The notes beneath the pieces are model-generated. The model was not told the origin of the DNA and ran no database searches. It saw only the letters and a list, made by a program, of their open reading frames with translations. A DNA stretch of 57,182 nucleotides. It comes from Lachnospiraceae bacterium. Its GTDB lineage: Bacteria > Bacillota > Clostridia > Lachnospirales > Lachnospiraceae. How positions within the stretch are numbered: position 1 is the first letter of the stretch; the number at the start of each line of letters is the position of its first letter. Location: the NCBI GenBank assembly GCA_022796475.1, contig JAAWIS010000013.1, positions 1-57,182 of the forward strand, given 5' to 3'. Of this stretch, positions 17,024 through 25,580 are shown one piece after another. The position numbers and the translations under genes were made by a program.

Positions 17024-17647
17024 ATGAATCAGGAAGCAGGGAAAAAGGCTACCAAAGATGGAGTGGAAAAATCATTATGGAAACCGGGAAACATGCTGTA
17101 TCCGGTTCCAGCCGTGATGGTAAGCTTAAAAAGGCCTGAAGAAAAACCGAATATTATAACAATAGCCTGGGCGGGAACGGTGTGTTCCGATCCGGCAATG
17201 GTATCCATATCAGTGCGGAAGGAGCGCTACTCCTACCAGATATTGAAAGAAACGGAAGAGTTTGTAATCAATCTGGTAACGTCTGAATTGGCGTTTGCAG
17301 CAGATTACTGCGGCGTTAAGTCTGGCCGGGATGTAGATAAGTTCAGGGAGATGAAACTAACGCCAGTTCCATCCAGCCATATCGGGGCGCCGGGAATTTT
17401 GCAAAGCCCAGTGAATATTGAGTGCAGAGTAAAGCAAGTGATTCCCTTAGGAAGCCATGATCTGTTTTTAGGACAAGTTTTAGGCGTAACAGTGGATTCA
17501 GACTACCTGGATGCTTCTGGCCGTTTTCGCTTAAATGACGCAAAGCTGGTGGCATACTCCCATGGAGAATACTTTGAACTGGGAAAAAAGATTGGTACAT
17601 TCGGCTATTCAGTACGGAAAACACACACCAGGAGGAAACGTTCATGA
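17024..17647 (+). CDS. Flavin reductase family protein (FMN-binding split barrel)
   Basis: 207 aa matching the flavin reductase-like family, which binds FMN and reduces it or a small substrate. Seen: the N-terminal YPVPAVMVSLKRPEEKPNI, IITIAWAGTVCSDPAMVSISV and the RYSYQILKETEEFVINL block typical of these barrels. The specific substrate is unknown. I start at ATG 17024, preceded by AGGAAAG and a further GGAG. An upstream TTG at 16991 would overlap the pyrophosphatase gene. It overlaps the following kinase-like gene by 4 nt (ATGA), so translation is probably coupled. Confidence 0.88.
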   Translation: MNQEAGKKATKDGVEKSLWKPGNMLYPVPAVMVSLKRPEEKPNIITIAWAGTVCSDPAMVSISVRKERYSYQILKETEEFVINLVTSELAFAADYCGVKSGRDVDKFREMKLTPVPSSHIGAPGILQSPVNIECRVKQVIPLGSHDLFLGQVLGVTVDSDYLDASGRFRLNDAKLVAYSHGEYFELGKKIGTFGYSVRKTHTRRKRS

Positions 17648-18216
17648 AGCCTAACATAACATTAATCGGGATGCCTTCCTCAGGAAAAAGCACCATCGGG
17701 GTTCTTTTGGCAAAACGGCTGGGTTATTCTTTCGTCGATGTGGATATTGTAATTCAGGAGCAGGAAGGAAGGCTCTTAAAAGATATTATTGCAGAAGAAG
17801 GAATGGATGGATTTCTAAAGGCTGAAGAACGGGTGAATGCAGGGCTGGATGTGAAAAAATCTGTGATTGCGCCTGGAGGTTCCGTGATTTACGGAGCAAA
17901 GGCCATGGCCCATTTAAAAGAAATCAGCGAGATCGTTTACCTGAAAATGAGTTATGAAGAGATGGAAAAACGTATCGGAAATATAGTTGACCGAGGGGTG
18001 GCGCTAAAACCAGGATATACCCTTCAGGATTTATATAAGGAACGTGTTCCGCTTTATGAAGCCTGGGCAGATATTGTGGTAGATGAAGAAGGCTGTTTCC
18101 GGCCAGGAGAAACCGTAGATAAGCTGCGGGCTATTATGGAAAAAAAGCTTGCAGCAGAGAAGAAAGAATTGGATCATATGTTAAATCTTTTACAAAATAA
18201 ACAGGCAGCCAAATAA
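17644..18216 (+). CDS. Shikimate-kinase-like P-loop protein lacking the substrate arginine
   Basis: It has the fold of AroK: Walker A GMPSSGKST (9-17), DVD at 32-34 where D34 would bind shikimate, PGGSV at 77-81 for the GGG loop, and ERVPLYEAWAD at the lid-side arginine. The substrate-binding Arg58 of the FR-x-x-E motif is replaced: the sequence reads FLKAEERV with Leu58, and the third glycine of the GGG loop is Ser80. This makes true shikimate kinase activity doubtful and a different small-molecule kinase possible. It is translationally coupled to the flavin reductase gene; no other aromatic-pathway genes are near. A terminator follows. Confidence 0.75.
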   Translation: MKPNITLIGMPSSGKSTIGVLLAKRLGYSFVDVDIVIQEQEGRLLKDIIAEEGMDGFLKAEERVNAGLDVKKSVIAPGGSVIYGAKAMAHLKEISEIVYLKMSYEEMEKRIGNIVDRGVALKPGYTLQDLYKERVPLYEAWADIVVDEEGCFRPGETVDKLRAIMEKKLAAEKKELDHMLNLLQNKQAAK

Positions 18217-18236
18217 AGAAATGGCTGCCTGTTTTT
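18202..18236 (+). terminator. Terminator of the pyrophosphatase operon
   Basis: CAGGCAGCCA (18202-18211) pairs with TGGCTGCCTG (18222-18231), followed by TTTTT. Confidence 0.92.
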
Positions 18237-18307
18237 ATTGCTTATTACGTTCAAGAGGCTGAATCAGAGGCTTCACAGCTTAATTTGCGGATGAAAAAGC
18301 TCCTCTG

Positions 18308-18847
18308 CTAAAGCATATTTATGTACTGCAAAAGCCGATCTGCTACCTCCATTCCAGCGTAAAGACAGAATGCGATAATGGCCAATGCCAGCAGGAAGAA
18401 TACCAGCTTATAAACCAGATAGGCTTTGGCAAAATCCTTCCGCTGGTCTTTTTTGCTTAAAGCCAAAATAAAGAGATAAATCCAGCCGATAACCGGAAGA
18501 TTCATAATCATAAAAGTGTTAAACCAGCTCTGGATGGAAGAACGGCGGATGTAGCTGCCGTCCGTTGCATCTGGAGTGTCTGACTTTTTTTTAGCAGAAA
18601 AAGCTTTTTTGCGGGGAGCCGTTTTTTTATCGGAGGGAAGTTTTTTATTTGTGCTGCTTTTTTTATCCGAACTTCCCCCTGTTTCCTTTGGAGGCTCATT
18701 TTCCTTGGGGATAGGAAATGCATTTTCCTGCAAATATTTTGGCGTTTCCCATAACGGCATCTCTGCTTTTAAAGCAGGCCGATCTAAGCTGCCAGAAGGC
18801 TTTGAAATCTGCTTTTGGGAATCCTGTATCTTCATGGAGTTGTTCAT
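18308..18847 (-). CDS. Membrane protein with Lys-rich disordered N-terminus
   Basis: 179 aa, family not recognised. Residues 1-100 are polar and low-complexity, rich in Lys, Ser and Pro (KKSSTNKKLPSDKK and APRKKAFSAKKK), with two hydrophobic helices after them (about 112-130 MIMNLPVIGWIYLFILAL and 145-165 LVFFLLALAIIAFCLYA). The start codon overlaps the stop of the upstream PBP gene by one base (TAATG), so it is co-translated with the PBP. A role near the wall synthase, for example as an accessory or positioning factor, is an inference from that coupling only. Confidence 0.75.
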   Translation of the reverse strand: MNNSMKIQDSQKQISKPSGSLDRPALKAEMPLWETPKYLQENAFPIPKENEPPKETGGSSDKKSSTNKKLPSDKKTAPRKKAFSAKKKSDTPDATDGSYIRRSSIQSWFNTFMIMNLPVIGWIYLFILALSKKDQRKDFAKAYLVYKLVFFLLALAIIAFCLYAGMEVADRLLQYINML

Positions 18848-21492
18848 TAATTTTCACCTCCCGGCCCTTGGGGAATGATGGTTACACGGCCGGAAGTGGG
18901 GCCGCTGTCGTTTCCTGGGAAGGCTCCCGGGCCTGCTGAGTAATCTGGTTTTGTTTCGGGCTGGGTTTCCGGTACAGCAGCTTCTGTCGTCTGTGCTGCT
19001 GCCGCTGCCTGTGCTGCCGCTTCAGCCTGTGCTGCCGCCGCTGCCTGTGCTGCCAGTTCCTGCTGTCTTTGGATTTCCGCGGCTGCCGCTGCCTGCTGCC
19101 GGGCTGCTTCCTGTGCTGCCAACTGCTCTCCGTAAGCCTGAATCTGGGGACCCAAGGCTGAAAGCTGAGGCTGGAACAACTCATAACGGTTTTCGATCCG
19201 TTCCAGCAAAGAGGCGCGCTCCGGATGCTCGTCCAGAATACTGATTTGGGCAATCATACTGCGATAAGTCTGCTGAACCCAGTATCCGTCTGCCGGATTT
19301 TCAATGGATTTGGCTTCAAAGGCAGCCAGATTTGCCTGCAGTTCAGCCAGAAGCTGACTCTGTTCTTTTTCATGAATAGCCTGGCTGGCACGAAGTTCAG
19401 CCGTGGTGCTGAAATAGTCTACAATGCCATTTTGAGCGTCGGCCCTGCGAACTACCGTTACTGGAAGCTCCCAGTCCCAGGGCTCCAGATCCGTATGAAT
19501 CTGATCCATTACCCGCTTCCAGATCCGCCCGGCATAAGTACTTCCAAATACACCTGGCATAGCCCTTGGAATATCATATCCTACCCAGATGGAAGCGGTG
19601 TAATATCGGGTATAACCACAGAACCAGGTGTCCTTATTGCTGTTTGTAGTCCCGGTTTTTCCGGCTGCAGGCATTCCGTTGCTTAGTGCAAGCCCACGTC
19701 CGGTTCCATAAGGAGAGGTCATGGTCCCTTTCAGCACATCTGTAATCATAAAAGCGGAATCCTCCAGGTAAACCTGCTTGGTAGAAGGGGTGCGGTTCCG
19801 GGTTAAGTCGCCGTCATGTTCATGAATAATTTTTTCGATACAGGTGTTATCATTATAAACGCCGTAATTGGCAAGGGTGCTGAATCCTTTTGCCATATCC
19901 ACCACACGGAGTCCGTTGGTAAAACCGCCAATACTTAAAGAAGGAATGCCATTGTCAACATAGGTGATTTTCTGAAATTCCATATTACCCAGATACTCAA
20001 GTCCGGTATTGACTCCAATATCTTCCAGGACCTGCCAGGCAACTGTGTTTAAGCTTCGGTTTAAGGCCTCGCGGATCGTAACATTGCCCTGGTAGCTGCC
20101 GCTGCTGTTGGAAGGTCCGTCTTCCCACTTGTGGTCATTTACCATACGGGAGGGATAGTAATTTCCGGTATCAAAGGCAGGACCGTAATCAATCAGAGGC
20201 TTTATGCAGCTTCCAGGCTGGCGTGCGCTTAAATATGCCCGGTTAAACTGGTCTTCTGTGCCGCGGCCACCTACAATCGCTACTACGTAATTGGTGCGGT
20301 TATCCACAATAACGCCTGCTCCCTGGAGAGCAAATTTGCCATTTTCCTGAAGCTCTGTAAAAGAAGAAAGACCTAAATCGATGGCTTCCTGAAGCTGAGT
20401 TTGAAGCCCATTATCCAGGGAGGTATAAATTTGGAAACCGCCGGCCCGGATCAGGTCAGTTTTATTGCCATAGGCTTCTTCGTAGCGATCCATATAGAGC
20501 TTGTAGTCATTTTTATCCTCAAACAGATATTGGAAATTGAATCCATCCGCCTTCATTAATTCCAATGCAGCACAGTGGATGGCATAGCTGGTCTGATAGC
20601 TTTCATCGGTTCCTTCCATGGTTTCCTGGACGATGCTTAATGGAATCTGAGAATAAGAATCATACTGGGCCTGAGTCAGATAGCCTACCTCCTGCATACT
20701 TTTCAAGACATCATTCCGTTTTTTCAGCGCTGCTTCCGGGTGGCGCACCGGGTCATAGGCCGAAGGGCTGTTGCTGATGCCTACCAGGACGGCCGCTTCA
20801 TGGATTTCCAGCTCAGAAGCTTTTTTTCCAAAGTAGTAGCGGCTGGCGGCTTGTACACCATTGCACTGGTGACCGTAAAAATTAGTATTACAGTAAAACT
20901 CCATAATATCTGCTTTGGAAAATTTCTTTTCCATTTCCGGTGCCAGTAGGATTTCCACGATTTTCCTGGTAAATGTCTGCTCCTGGCTTAAATATGTATT
21001 CTTAATTACCTGCTGCGTTATGGTGCTGCCCCCCTGTGTGATGGCTCCATTATGCTTTACCAAAGCCAGGGCCGCCCGCATAGTGGCAATCCAGTCTACA
21101 CCAGTATGGCTTTTAAACCGCCGATCTTCCTGGGCAATATAGGCATTTTGCAGGTTAATGCTGATATTATTAATATCTACATATTCATAATGCCCGGCAT
21201 TAATGAGGCCGATCTGATTCCCGTCTTTATCATATACGATAGTGTCTGACAACATACTGAAATCGGAATGATCCATAGAAGACAGGGTATCATAAGCAAC
21301 TTCACGGCAATGTTCCAGCTCCGGTTTCACCTTAATATAAAGAAAGATTCCAGTGCACACCCCTAAGATGCAGCCTATTGTCAAAACTGACAGAAGAGCT
21401 TTTAAGAGCCAGCCCGTCATTCCCAAAAGGCTTAGGAACAGCGTTACGATGCCTTTCCAGATCTTATATAAGATCGAACCAAACTTTTCCAT
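18847..21492 (-). CDS. Class A penicillin-binding protein (PBP1a-like)
   Basis: A bifunctional wall synthase that polymerises and crosslinks peptidoglycan at the outer face of the membrane. After a membrane anchor (about 15-45), the GT51 domain has QEDRRFKSHTGVDW, GGSTITQQVIKN and EIHEAAVLVGISNSPSAYDP. The transpeptidase has the SxxK motif GSCIK, SLN, and KTGTT. A C-terminal tail of over 100 aa is Ala/Gln-rich coiled coil ending in a Pro/Gly segment. The ATG at 21492 (881 aa) is chosen because AAAGGAC lies 8 nt before it; an in-frame ATG 21 nt upstream lacks a ribosome site. It leads a two-gene operon. Confidence 0.93.
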   Translation of the reverse strand: MEKFGSILYKIWKGIVTLFLSLLGMTGWLLKALLSVLTIGCILGVCTGIFLYIKVKPELEHCREVAYDTLSSMDHSDFSMLSDTIVYDKDGNQIGLINAGHYEYVDINNISINLQNAYIAQEDRRFKSHTGVDWIATMRAALALVKHNGAITQGGSTITQQVIKNTYLSQEQTFTRKIVEILLAPEMEKKFSKADIMEFYCNTNFYGHQCNGVQAASRYYFGKKASELEIHEAAVLVGISNSPSAYDPVRHPEAALKKRNDVLKSMQEVGYLTQAQYDSYSQIPLSIVQETMEGTDESYQTSYAIHCAALELMKADGFNFQYLFEDKNDYKLYMDRYEEAYGNKTDLIRAGGFQIYTSLDNGLQTQLQEAIDLGLSSFTELQENGKFALQGAGVIVDNRTNYVVAIVGGRGTEDQFNRAYLSARQPGSCIKPLIDYGPAFDTGNYYPSRMVNDHKWEDGPSNSSGSYQGNVTIREALNRSLNTVAWQVLEDIGVNTGLEYLGNMEFQKITYVDNGIPSLSIGGFTNGLRVVDMAKGFSTLANYGVYNDNTCIEKIIHEHDGDLTRNRTPSTKQVYLEDSAFMITDVLKGTMTSPYGTGRGLALSNGMPAAGKTGTTNSNKDTWFCGYTRYYTASIWVGYDIPRAMPGVFGSTYAGRIWKRVMDQIHTDLEPWDWELPVTVVRRADAQNGIVDYFSTTAELRASQAIHEKEQSQLLAELQANLAAFEAKSIENPADGYWVQQTYRSMIAQISILDEHPERASLLERIENRYELFQPQLSALGPQIQAYGEQLAAQEAARQQAAAAAEIQRQQELAAQAAAAAQAEAAAQAAAAAQTTEAAVPETQPETKPDYSAGPGAFPGNDSGPTSGRVTIIPQGPGGEN

Positions 21493-21801
21493 GAATTTTG
21501 TCCTTTCTTTCATAGTTTCTTAGTGGAAGTCATGCTTGCCATCTTATTATAAACCATAATCTAAGAAAAGAATATAGGTAATGTGGGGGAAAAAGAGTAA
21601 AAATCTTAGGAAATTTGCATTAAAAGGGGGGATGTGTATTAGAATTACTGAATTTCGGCAAAATTCGGAATAAAATATGGAGGAGAAGGGAAAGATTTGT
21701 ATGATACTGAGGCTGTTTGTCTGGAAATAATTGGAATGCCGGAGGCTGAAATATAATTCCGTACTAAATGCGGTTTATTATCAGGTTAAGAAGCTAAAGA
21801 A
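21493..21801. other. Divergent gap between PBP operon and YfcE-type gene
   Basis: No gene is supported here. AT-rich DNA at 21540-21575 contains a reverse-strand TATAAT that may serve the PBP operon. A nine-codon ORF at about 21701 has a GGAGGAGAAGGG site but nothing else to support it. Confidence 0.5.
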
Positions 21802-21830
21802 TTGACAATTAATATGGAACTTGCTATAGT
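21802..21830 (+). promoter_or_regulatory. Sigma-A promoter of the YfcE-type gene
   Basis: A near-consensus TTGACA (21802-21807) and TATAGT (21825-21830) with 17-bp spacing. The transcript would have a leader of about 125 nt. Confidence 0.85.
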
Positions 21831-21837
21831 ACCCTCA

Positions 21838-21945
21838 GTAGCTTAGGAGGCGCGGAGCAATCGGCCTTCACAGGCAGGCTGGTGAAGCGTCGAATGCTTC
21901 GGAAGTTGATAGAAGAAACAAACGCATGATTAAAAATGCCAAAAA
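21838..21945 (+). promoter_or_regulatory. Structured leader of the YfcE-type gene
   Basis: After the promoter, CTTCAC pairs with GTGAAG (about 21870-21891) and GAAGC with GCTTC (about 21888-21903), which compete for the same bases. No known riboswitch core was recognised. Confidence 0.35.
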
Positions 21946-21964
21946 AGACAGAGAGGAAAGGAAT

Positions 21965-22768
21965 ATGCAAGGAGAACCAATCAGGGCAGCGATTATTTCT
22001 GATACCCATGGTTTATTGCGGCCTGAGGCAAAACAAGTGATTGAAACCTGTGATGTGATAATCCATGCAGGTGATTTCGATAATCAGATGCTGTACCATA
22101 AACTTAATATCGGACAGCCGCTGTATGCGGTCAGAGGAAATAATGACGGTAACTGGGCAGCTCAGCTTCCGCTGGTGAAACGGTTTCTGCTGGGAGGGAT
22201 CTCGTTTATTATGGCTCATGACCGTTCTGATCTTCCGCTGTCATTAGGAAAGGAACAGGTGGTAATATTTGGACATTCCCACATGTACTATCAAAAAATG
22301 GAAGATGGAAGGCTTTGGCTGAATCCTGGAAGCTGTGGATATAAACGGTTTACCCTGCCGCTGTCCCTGGCAGTTATGACCATACAGGATGGAAGGTTTC
22401 AGGCAGAGCCTGTCTGGCTGGAGGAAGTATACGGGAAAGCTTCCCCCTATCCCTGGGGGGAAAATGAGAGGTTTACTGGAAAAGCAGGAAACATTGGACT
22501 GGAAACAGGGGAAACAAATCCTTTAGACAGCCAACAGGAGGAAAGCCAAAACCGTATCAAAACAAAGCAGCAGGAACGGGATCAGTTGTTTCTGATTGCA
22601 AAGATTATCCGTTTTATGAAGCGTGGAGAAACTGTAAACTGGGTAGCTGATAACTTAAAGGCAGAACCGGCCTTTGTAGAAACCATTTACCGGATCAGCG
22701 TTACCCATCCCGGAGCAGATGCCCATAAAATTTTGGATAAGCTGGAAGTGAACCGTCTGTTTTCCTGA
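21965..22768 (+). CDS. YfcE-type metallophosphoesterase with C-terminal extension
   Basis: A small calcineurin-like phosphodiesterase of the YfcE/MJ0936 family that hydrolyses phosphodiester bonds with two metal ions. All metal motifs are present: ISDTHG, IHAGDFD, GNNDGNW, AHDRS and FGHSHM, within residues 8-130. Family members are near 160-185 aa; this one is 267 aa. The extra 100 residues contain a polar linker and a helical LIAKIIRFMKRGETVNW region of unknown role. The ATG at 21965 has AGAGGAAAGG in front; upstream in-frame starts lack such a site. The target may be cyclic dinucleotides or other diesters; not shown. Confidence 0.87.
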   Translation: MQGEPIRAAIISDTHGLLRPEAKQVIETCDVIIHAGDFDNQMLYHKLNIGQPLYAVRGNNDGNWAAQLPLVKRFLLGGISFIMAHDRSDLPLSLGKEQVVIFGHSHMYYQKMEDGRLWLNPGSCGYKRFTLPLSLAVMTIQDGRFQAEPVWLEEVYGKASPYPWGENERFTGKAGNIGLETGETNPLDSQQEESQNRIKTKQQERDQLFLIAKIIRFMKRGETVNWVADNLKAEPAFVETIYRISVTHPGADAHKILDKLEVNRLFS

Positions 22769-23686
22769 TTATTCAATATACAGATGGGTTTTCCAGTAAT
22801 CAGCAGCCAGACGGATGAAATCCTTTGCTGCATTGTTCATATAATGATCGGGGGCATGGACCACAGCCAGTTCCCAACTGGCTTTTGGACCAAGGGAAAA
22901 ATAAGAAACATCATCGGTTTCCACAGCATAGAATCGGGGGATGATTGAGCAGCATTCTCCGCTTTTTGCAAGCTGCTGCATCGTTCTCATACTGATGGAT
23001 TCAAATAAAAGCTTTGGTTTGAATCCGGCATGATCAAACAATTGATCCAAAACGTCCCGCATGGTGGAAGAGCGGCGTACTAAGGTAAACAGATCGTCCT
23101 TAAATTCCAGCAGGGAAATCTCCGGATATTGTTCCGGTTCCAGGTGTTCATGATAGGCCAGACGATGGCTTTTCGGAACACATAAATAAAAAGGTTCATG
23201 TAAGATGGTATCATAAATTAAATGTTTGTACTTTCGTTCATAAATGGTCTGAAAGCTGAAATCAAGCTGGTTGGTATCCAGAAGCTTAATCTGGGCTTCC
23301 ACAGATTCTTCACGTGGCTGGAAGATAGTTTCCGGGTACATGGCATGGATTTTGGGATAGATGGCAGTAAACATCTGGATTCCCCTTTCCGGTGTCAGAC
23401 CTATGGTGATGGTGCCGTTCCAGCGTTTGGCCATATCTTCAATTTTCTTATAGGTCTGACGTTTAATCTGCAGGATTTCTTCTGCACTTTCTACATACAA
23501 TTCTCCAATATCGGTTAACTCCCAATGATTCCGAATACGGACAAACAAAGGCGCTCCCAGCTCTTTTTCCAGCTTTAAAAGCTGCTGATTCAGTGCTGAC
23601 TGGGTTAAATAAAGTTCCCCGGCAGCGCGGGAAATGCTTTGATGCTTTGCAATAGAAAGAATGTACTCAATTAATTTCGTTTCCAT
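22769..23686 (-). CDS. LysR-family transcriptional regulator
   Basis: 305 aa. The N-terminal winged helix shows AKHQSISRAAGELYLTQSALNQQL and LEKELGAPLFVR (residues 13-55), followed by a typical two-lobed effector domain (ITIGLTPERG near 95). It is divergent from the sugar ABC operon, a common LysR arrangement, so it is likely its regulator. LysR control of a polysaccharide ABC unit is less common than AraC/GntR/LacI control. AAAGGA precedes the ATG. It ends next to the phosphoesterase stop (convergent). Confidence 0.9.
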   Translation of the reverse strand: METKLIEYILSIAKHQSISRAAGELYLTQSALNQQLLKLEKELGAPLFVRIRNHWELTDIGELYVESAEEILQIKRQTYKKIEDMAKRWNGTITIGLTPERGIQMFTAIYPKIHAMYPETIFQPREESVEAQIKLLDTNQLDFSFQTIYERKYKHLIYDTILHEPFYLCVPKSHRLAYHEHLEPEQYPEISLLEFKDDLFTLVRRSSTMRDVLDQLFDHAGFKPKLLFESISMRTMQQLAKSGECCSIIPRFYAVETDDVSYFSLGPKASWELAVVHAPDHYMNNAAKDFIRLAADYWKTHLYIE

Positions 23687-23804
23687 AAAAAGTCCTTTCT
23701 GCAGCGGATACCTGCCGTCTGCTAAGTATAACAGGCATAAGTAATGCTAATAATGATAAAAAAATAGAAATGCATCATGCTGTTTTGGTTAAAAATACTA
23801 TAAA

Positions 23805-23821
23805 CTTTAGAAAAACTAAAG
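23805..23821. promoter_or_regulatory. Dyad, possible LysR binding site
   Basis: CTTTAG, AAAAA, CTAAAG is a 17-bp perfect dyad in the divergent intergenic region, consistent with the T-N11-A form of LysR boxes. Confidence 0.5.
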
Positions 23822-23841
23822 ATGGTTTAATTTTAATTAAG

Positions 23842-23870
23842 TTGCATTTCATATATGATATTGATATCAT
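23842..23870 (+). promoter_or_regulatory. Promoter of the sugar ABC operon with overlapping dyad
   Basis: TTGCAT (23842-23847) and TATCAT (23865-23870), 17 bp apart. A 16-bp dyad ATGATATTGATATCAT (23855-23870) covers the spacer and -10 box, so a bound protein could block it. Confidence 0.65.
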
Positions 23871-23946
23871 AAAAATACACAAAAGACAAGGGGTAAAAAA
23901 GAAAAAACTATTCATTACTACTTAACAGGATGAGGAGGAAGGATTT

Positions 23947-25386
23947 ATGAAAAAGAGAACATTTGCACTTTCGATGGCAGCTATAATGACAATTTCTGCT
24001 TTAAGCGGATGCGGCAGTTCAGGCGGAAACAGTACAACGGCTGCAACCACAGCCCCAGGTTCTGAAACCACGGCGGCATCAACTGGGAAGGCTGATGGCA
24101 GCCAGCAGACGGAAGCCGGCAATGGGGCAGAGGACAAAGGCTATTACAGTACCTTTGATGTGGCAGGGGCCGGGGAAGTAAAGCTGGATGTAATGATTAC
24201 ATCGTTAGGCGATTCTGACGGAGGGCCATATCTGCGGGGAGTTATGGATCAATACATGAAGATGTATCCCAATGTTACCTTAAATCCGGTGGAGTGTTCG
24301 ATGAATGATTTATATACTACGCTGATTACCCAGGCCACAGCAGGAACTCTTCCAGATATTTTTACTATGTCAGAGGCGTATTCAGCAAACTGCCTGGAGA
24401 TGGGGATGATGGTAGATAACCTTCCGGAACTTCTGGGAGAGGAGTATATGAGCGGACTTTTAGAGGTTGCAGTAGAGAATTCAACAGTAGATGGCACATT
24501 CGTATTTATGCCGTGGCAGAATAACACTTCAGCTATGGTATACCGGAAGGATCTGTTTGAAGAAAAAGGAATTCAGGTTCCTGCAAATTGGGAAGAATTT
24601 TTAGAGGCTGCAAAGGCACTTACGGAGGATACAGACGGTGACGGAAAGATTGACCGCTATGGCAGTGCCTTTGCCGGAACGCGAAATGACTCTGCAGAAT
24701 CCAGATTCCAGACCTTTGCCCTTACCTTTGGCTGTGACTTTATTACACCAAATGGAGATGGAACCTTTACTTCCGGTTTTGGTACAGACGCTTATAAAAA
24801 TGCAATGAAAACTTTTGTACGTCTGGCGGTGGAAGAGGGCGTAACTCCTCCGGGATTTGTGGAAACAGGTTATTCAGAAGCATATACGATGATTGCAGCA
24901 GATGAAGCCTGCATGTTTTTCAGCCCGTCAAACGTATTAGGCGGCATCTACAATGCAAATCCGGAGATGAGAGGAAAGATGGGGAGCTTCCCCATGCCTA
25001 CAGCAGAAGGGGTTGATCCGGTTACTTCGTTTTCCAGCGTTGGGATGACCATAAGCAGCACTTCTAAAAATCCGGAAGTGGCGGCAGATTTCTTAAAATA
25101 TATGACCAGTGTGGAAAATAGTGTTGCATGGAATGAGGCTACCTGCCGTCTTCCGGTTGTAAAAGAAGCGTTAGCTGCAATTTGTGAAAATGACGAAGTA
25201 TATAACGGATTTGTGGAAGCATCCGACAGCGCTGTTATTTACCCGCCATTTGCCGGATTAGCAGAGTTAAGAGATATTTGTGCCGAGTGCTGGCAGATGG
25301 TTGTTTCTGAGGGCGTTTCTCTGGATGACGCACTGGCGACTGCAGAGGCTAAGGCAGAGGAAACGGCAAAATCTTACAGCAATTAG
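23947..25386 (+). CDS. Sugar ABC transporter substrate-binding lipoprotein
   Basis: 479 aa. A lipoprotein signal with lipobox LSGC at residue 22 is followed by a Ser/Thr/Ala-rich linker and a family 1 solute-binding fold (FLEAAKALTEDTDGDGKID..., EACMFFSPSN). The segment DTDGDGKID is an EF-hand-like calcium loop. It captures an oligosaccharide outside the membrane for the two permeases that follow; the ATPase is not encoded here and is probably shared (MsmK-type). GAGGAGGAAGG precedes the ATG. A large hairpin separates it from the permease genes. Confidence 0.92.
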   Translation: MKKRTFALSMAAIMTISALSGCGSSGGNSTTAATTAPGSETTAASTGKADGSQQTEAGNGAEDKGYYSTFDVAGAGEVKLDVMITSLGDSDGGPYLRGVMDQYMKMYPNVTLNPVECSMNDLYTTLITQATAGTLPDIFTMSEAYSANCLEMGMMVDNLPELLGEEYMSGLLEVAVENSTVDGTFVFMPWQNNTSAMVYRKDLFEEKGIQVPANWEEFLEAAKALTEDTDGDGKIDRYGSAFAGTRNDSAESRFQTFALTFGCDFITPNGDGTFTSGFGTDAYKNAMKTFVRLAVEEGVTPPGFVETGYSEAYTMIAADEACMFFSPSNVLGGIYNANPEMRGKMGSFPMPTAEGVDPVTSFSSVGMTISSTSKNPEVAADFLKYMTSVENSVAWNEATCRLPVVKEALAAICENDEVYNGFVEASDSAVIYPPFAGLAELRDICAECWQMVVSEGVSLDDALATAEAKAEETAKSYSN

Positions 25387-25475
25387 TGGCAGAATACTTG
25401 ACGATTGGATTTATTATGAGCGAAAGAGTCCGCAATGCTTAGTCTGCCGGAACGTTTAGACGATAATACTGGAAG

Positions 25476-25534
25476 TACAGGGGCAGGCGCAATCTGGCAG
25501 CAGTTTCTGCAAAAGCGTTTGCCCCTTTCCTGTA
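25476..25534 (+). repeat. Large hairpin between binding-protein and permease genes
   Basis: TACAGGGGCAGGCGC (25476-25490) pairs with the right arm at 25515-25534 (GCG, TGCCCC, CTGTA) with small internal loops. There is no immediate T run. It probably lowers downstream expression or stabilises the upstream message. Confidence 0.7.
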
Positions 25535-25580
25535 ACTGCTTTTCAAAAGAACGTTTCCTATCATTAAGGAGGTTGAAACA

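Noticed and set aside
18951-19244. Plus-strand open frame inside the PBP gene
   Set aside because: It is the antisense of the Ala/Gln-rich tail, a low-complexity shadow.
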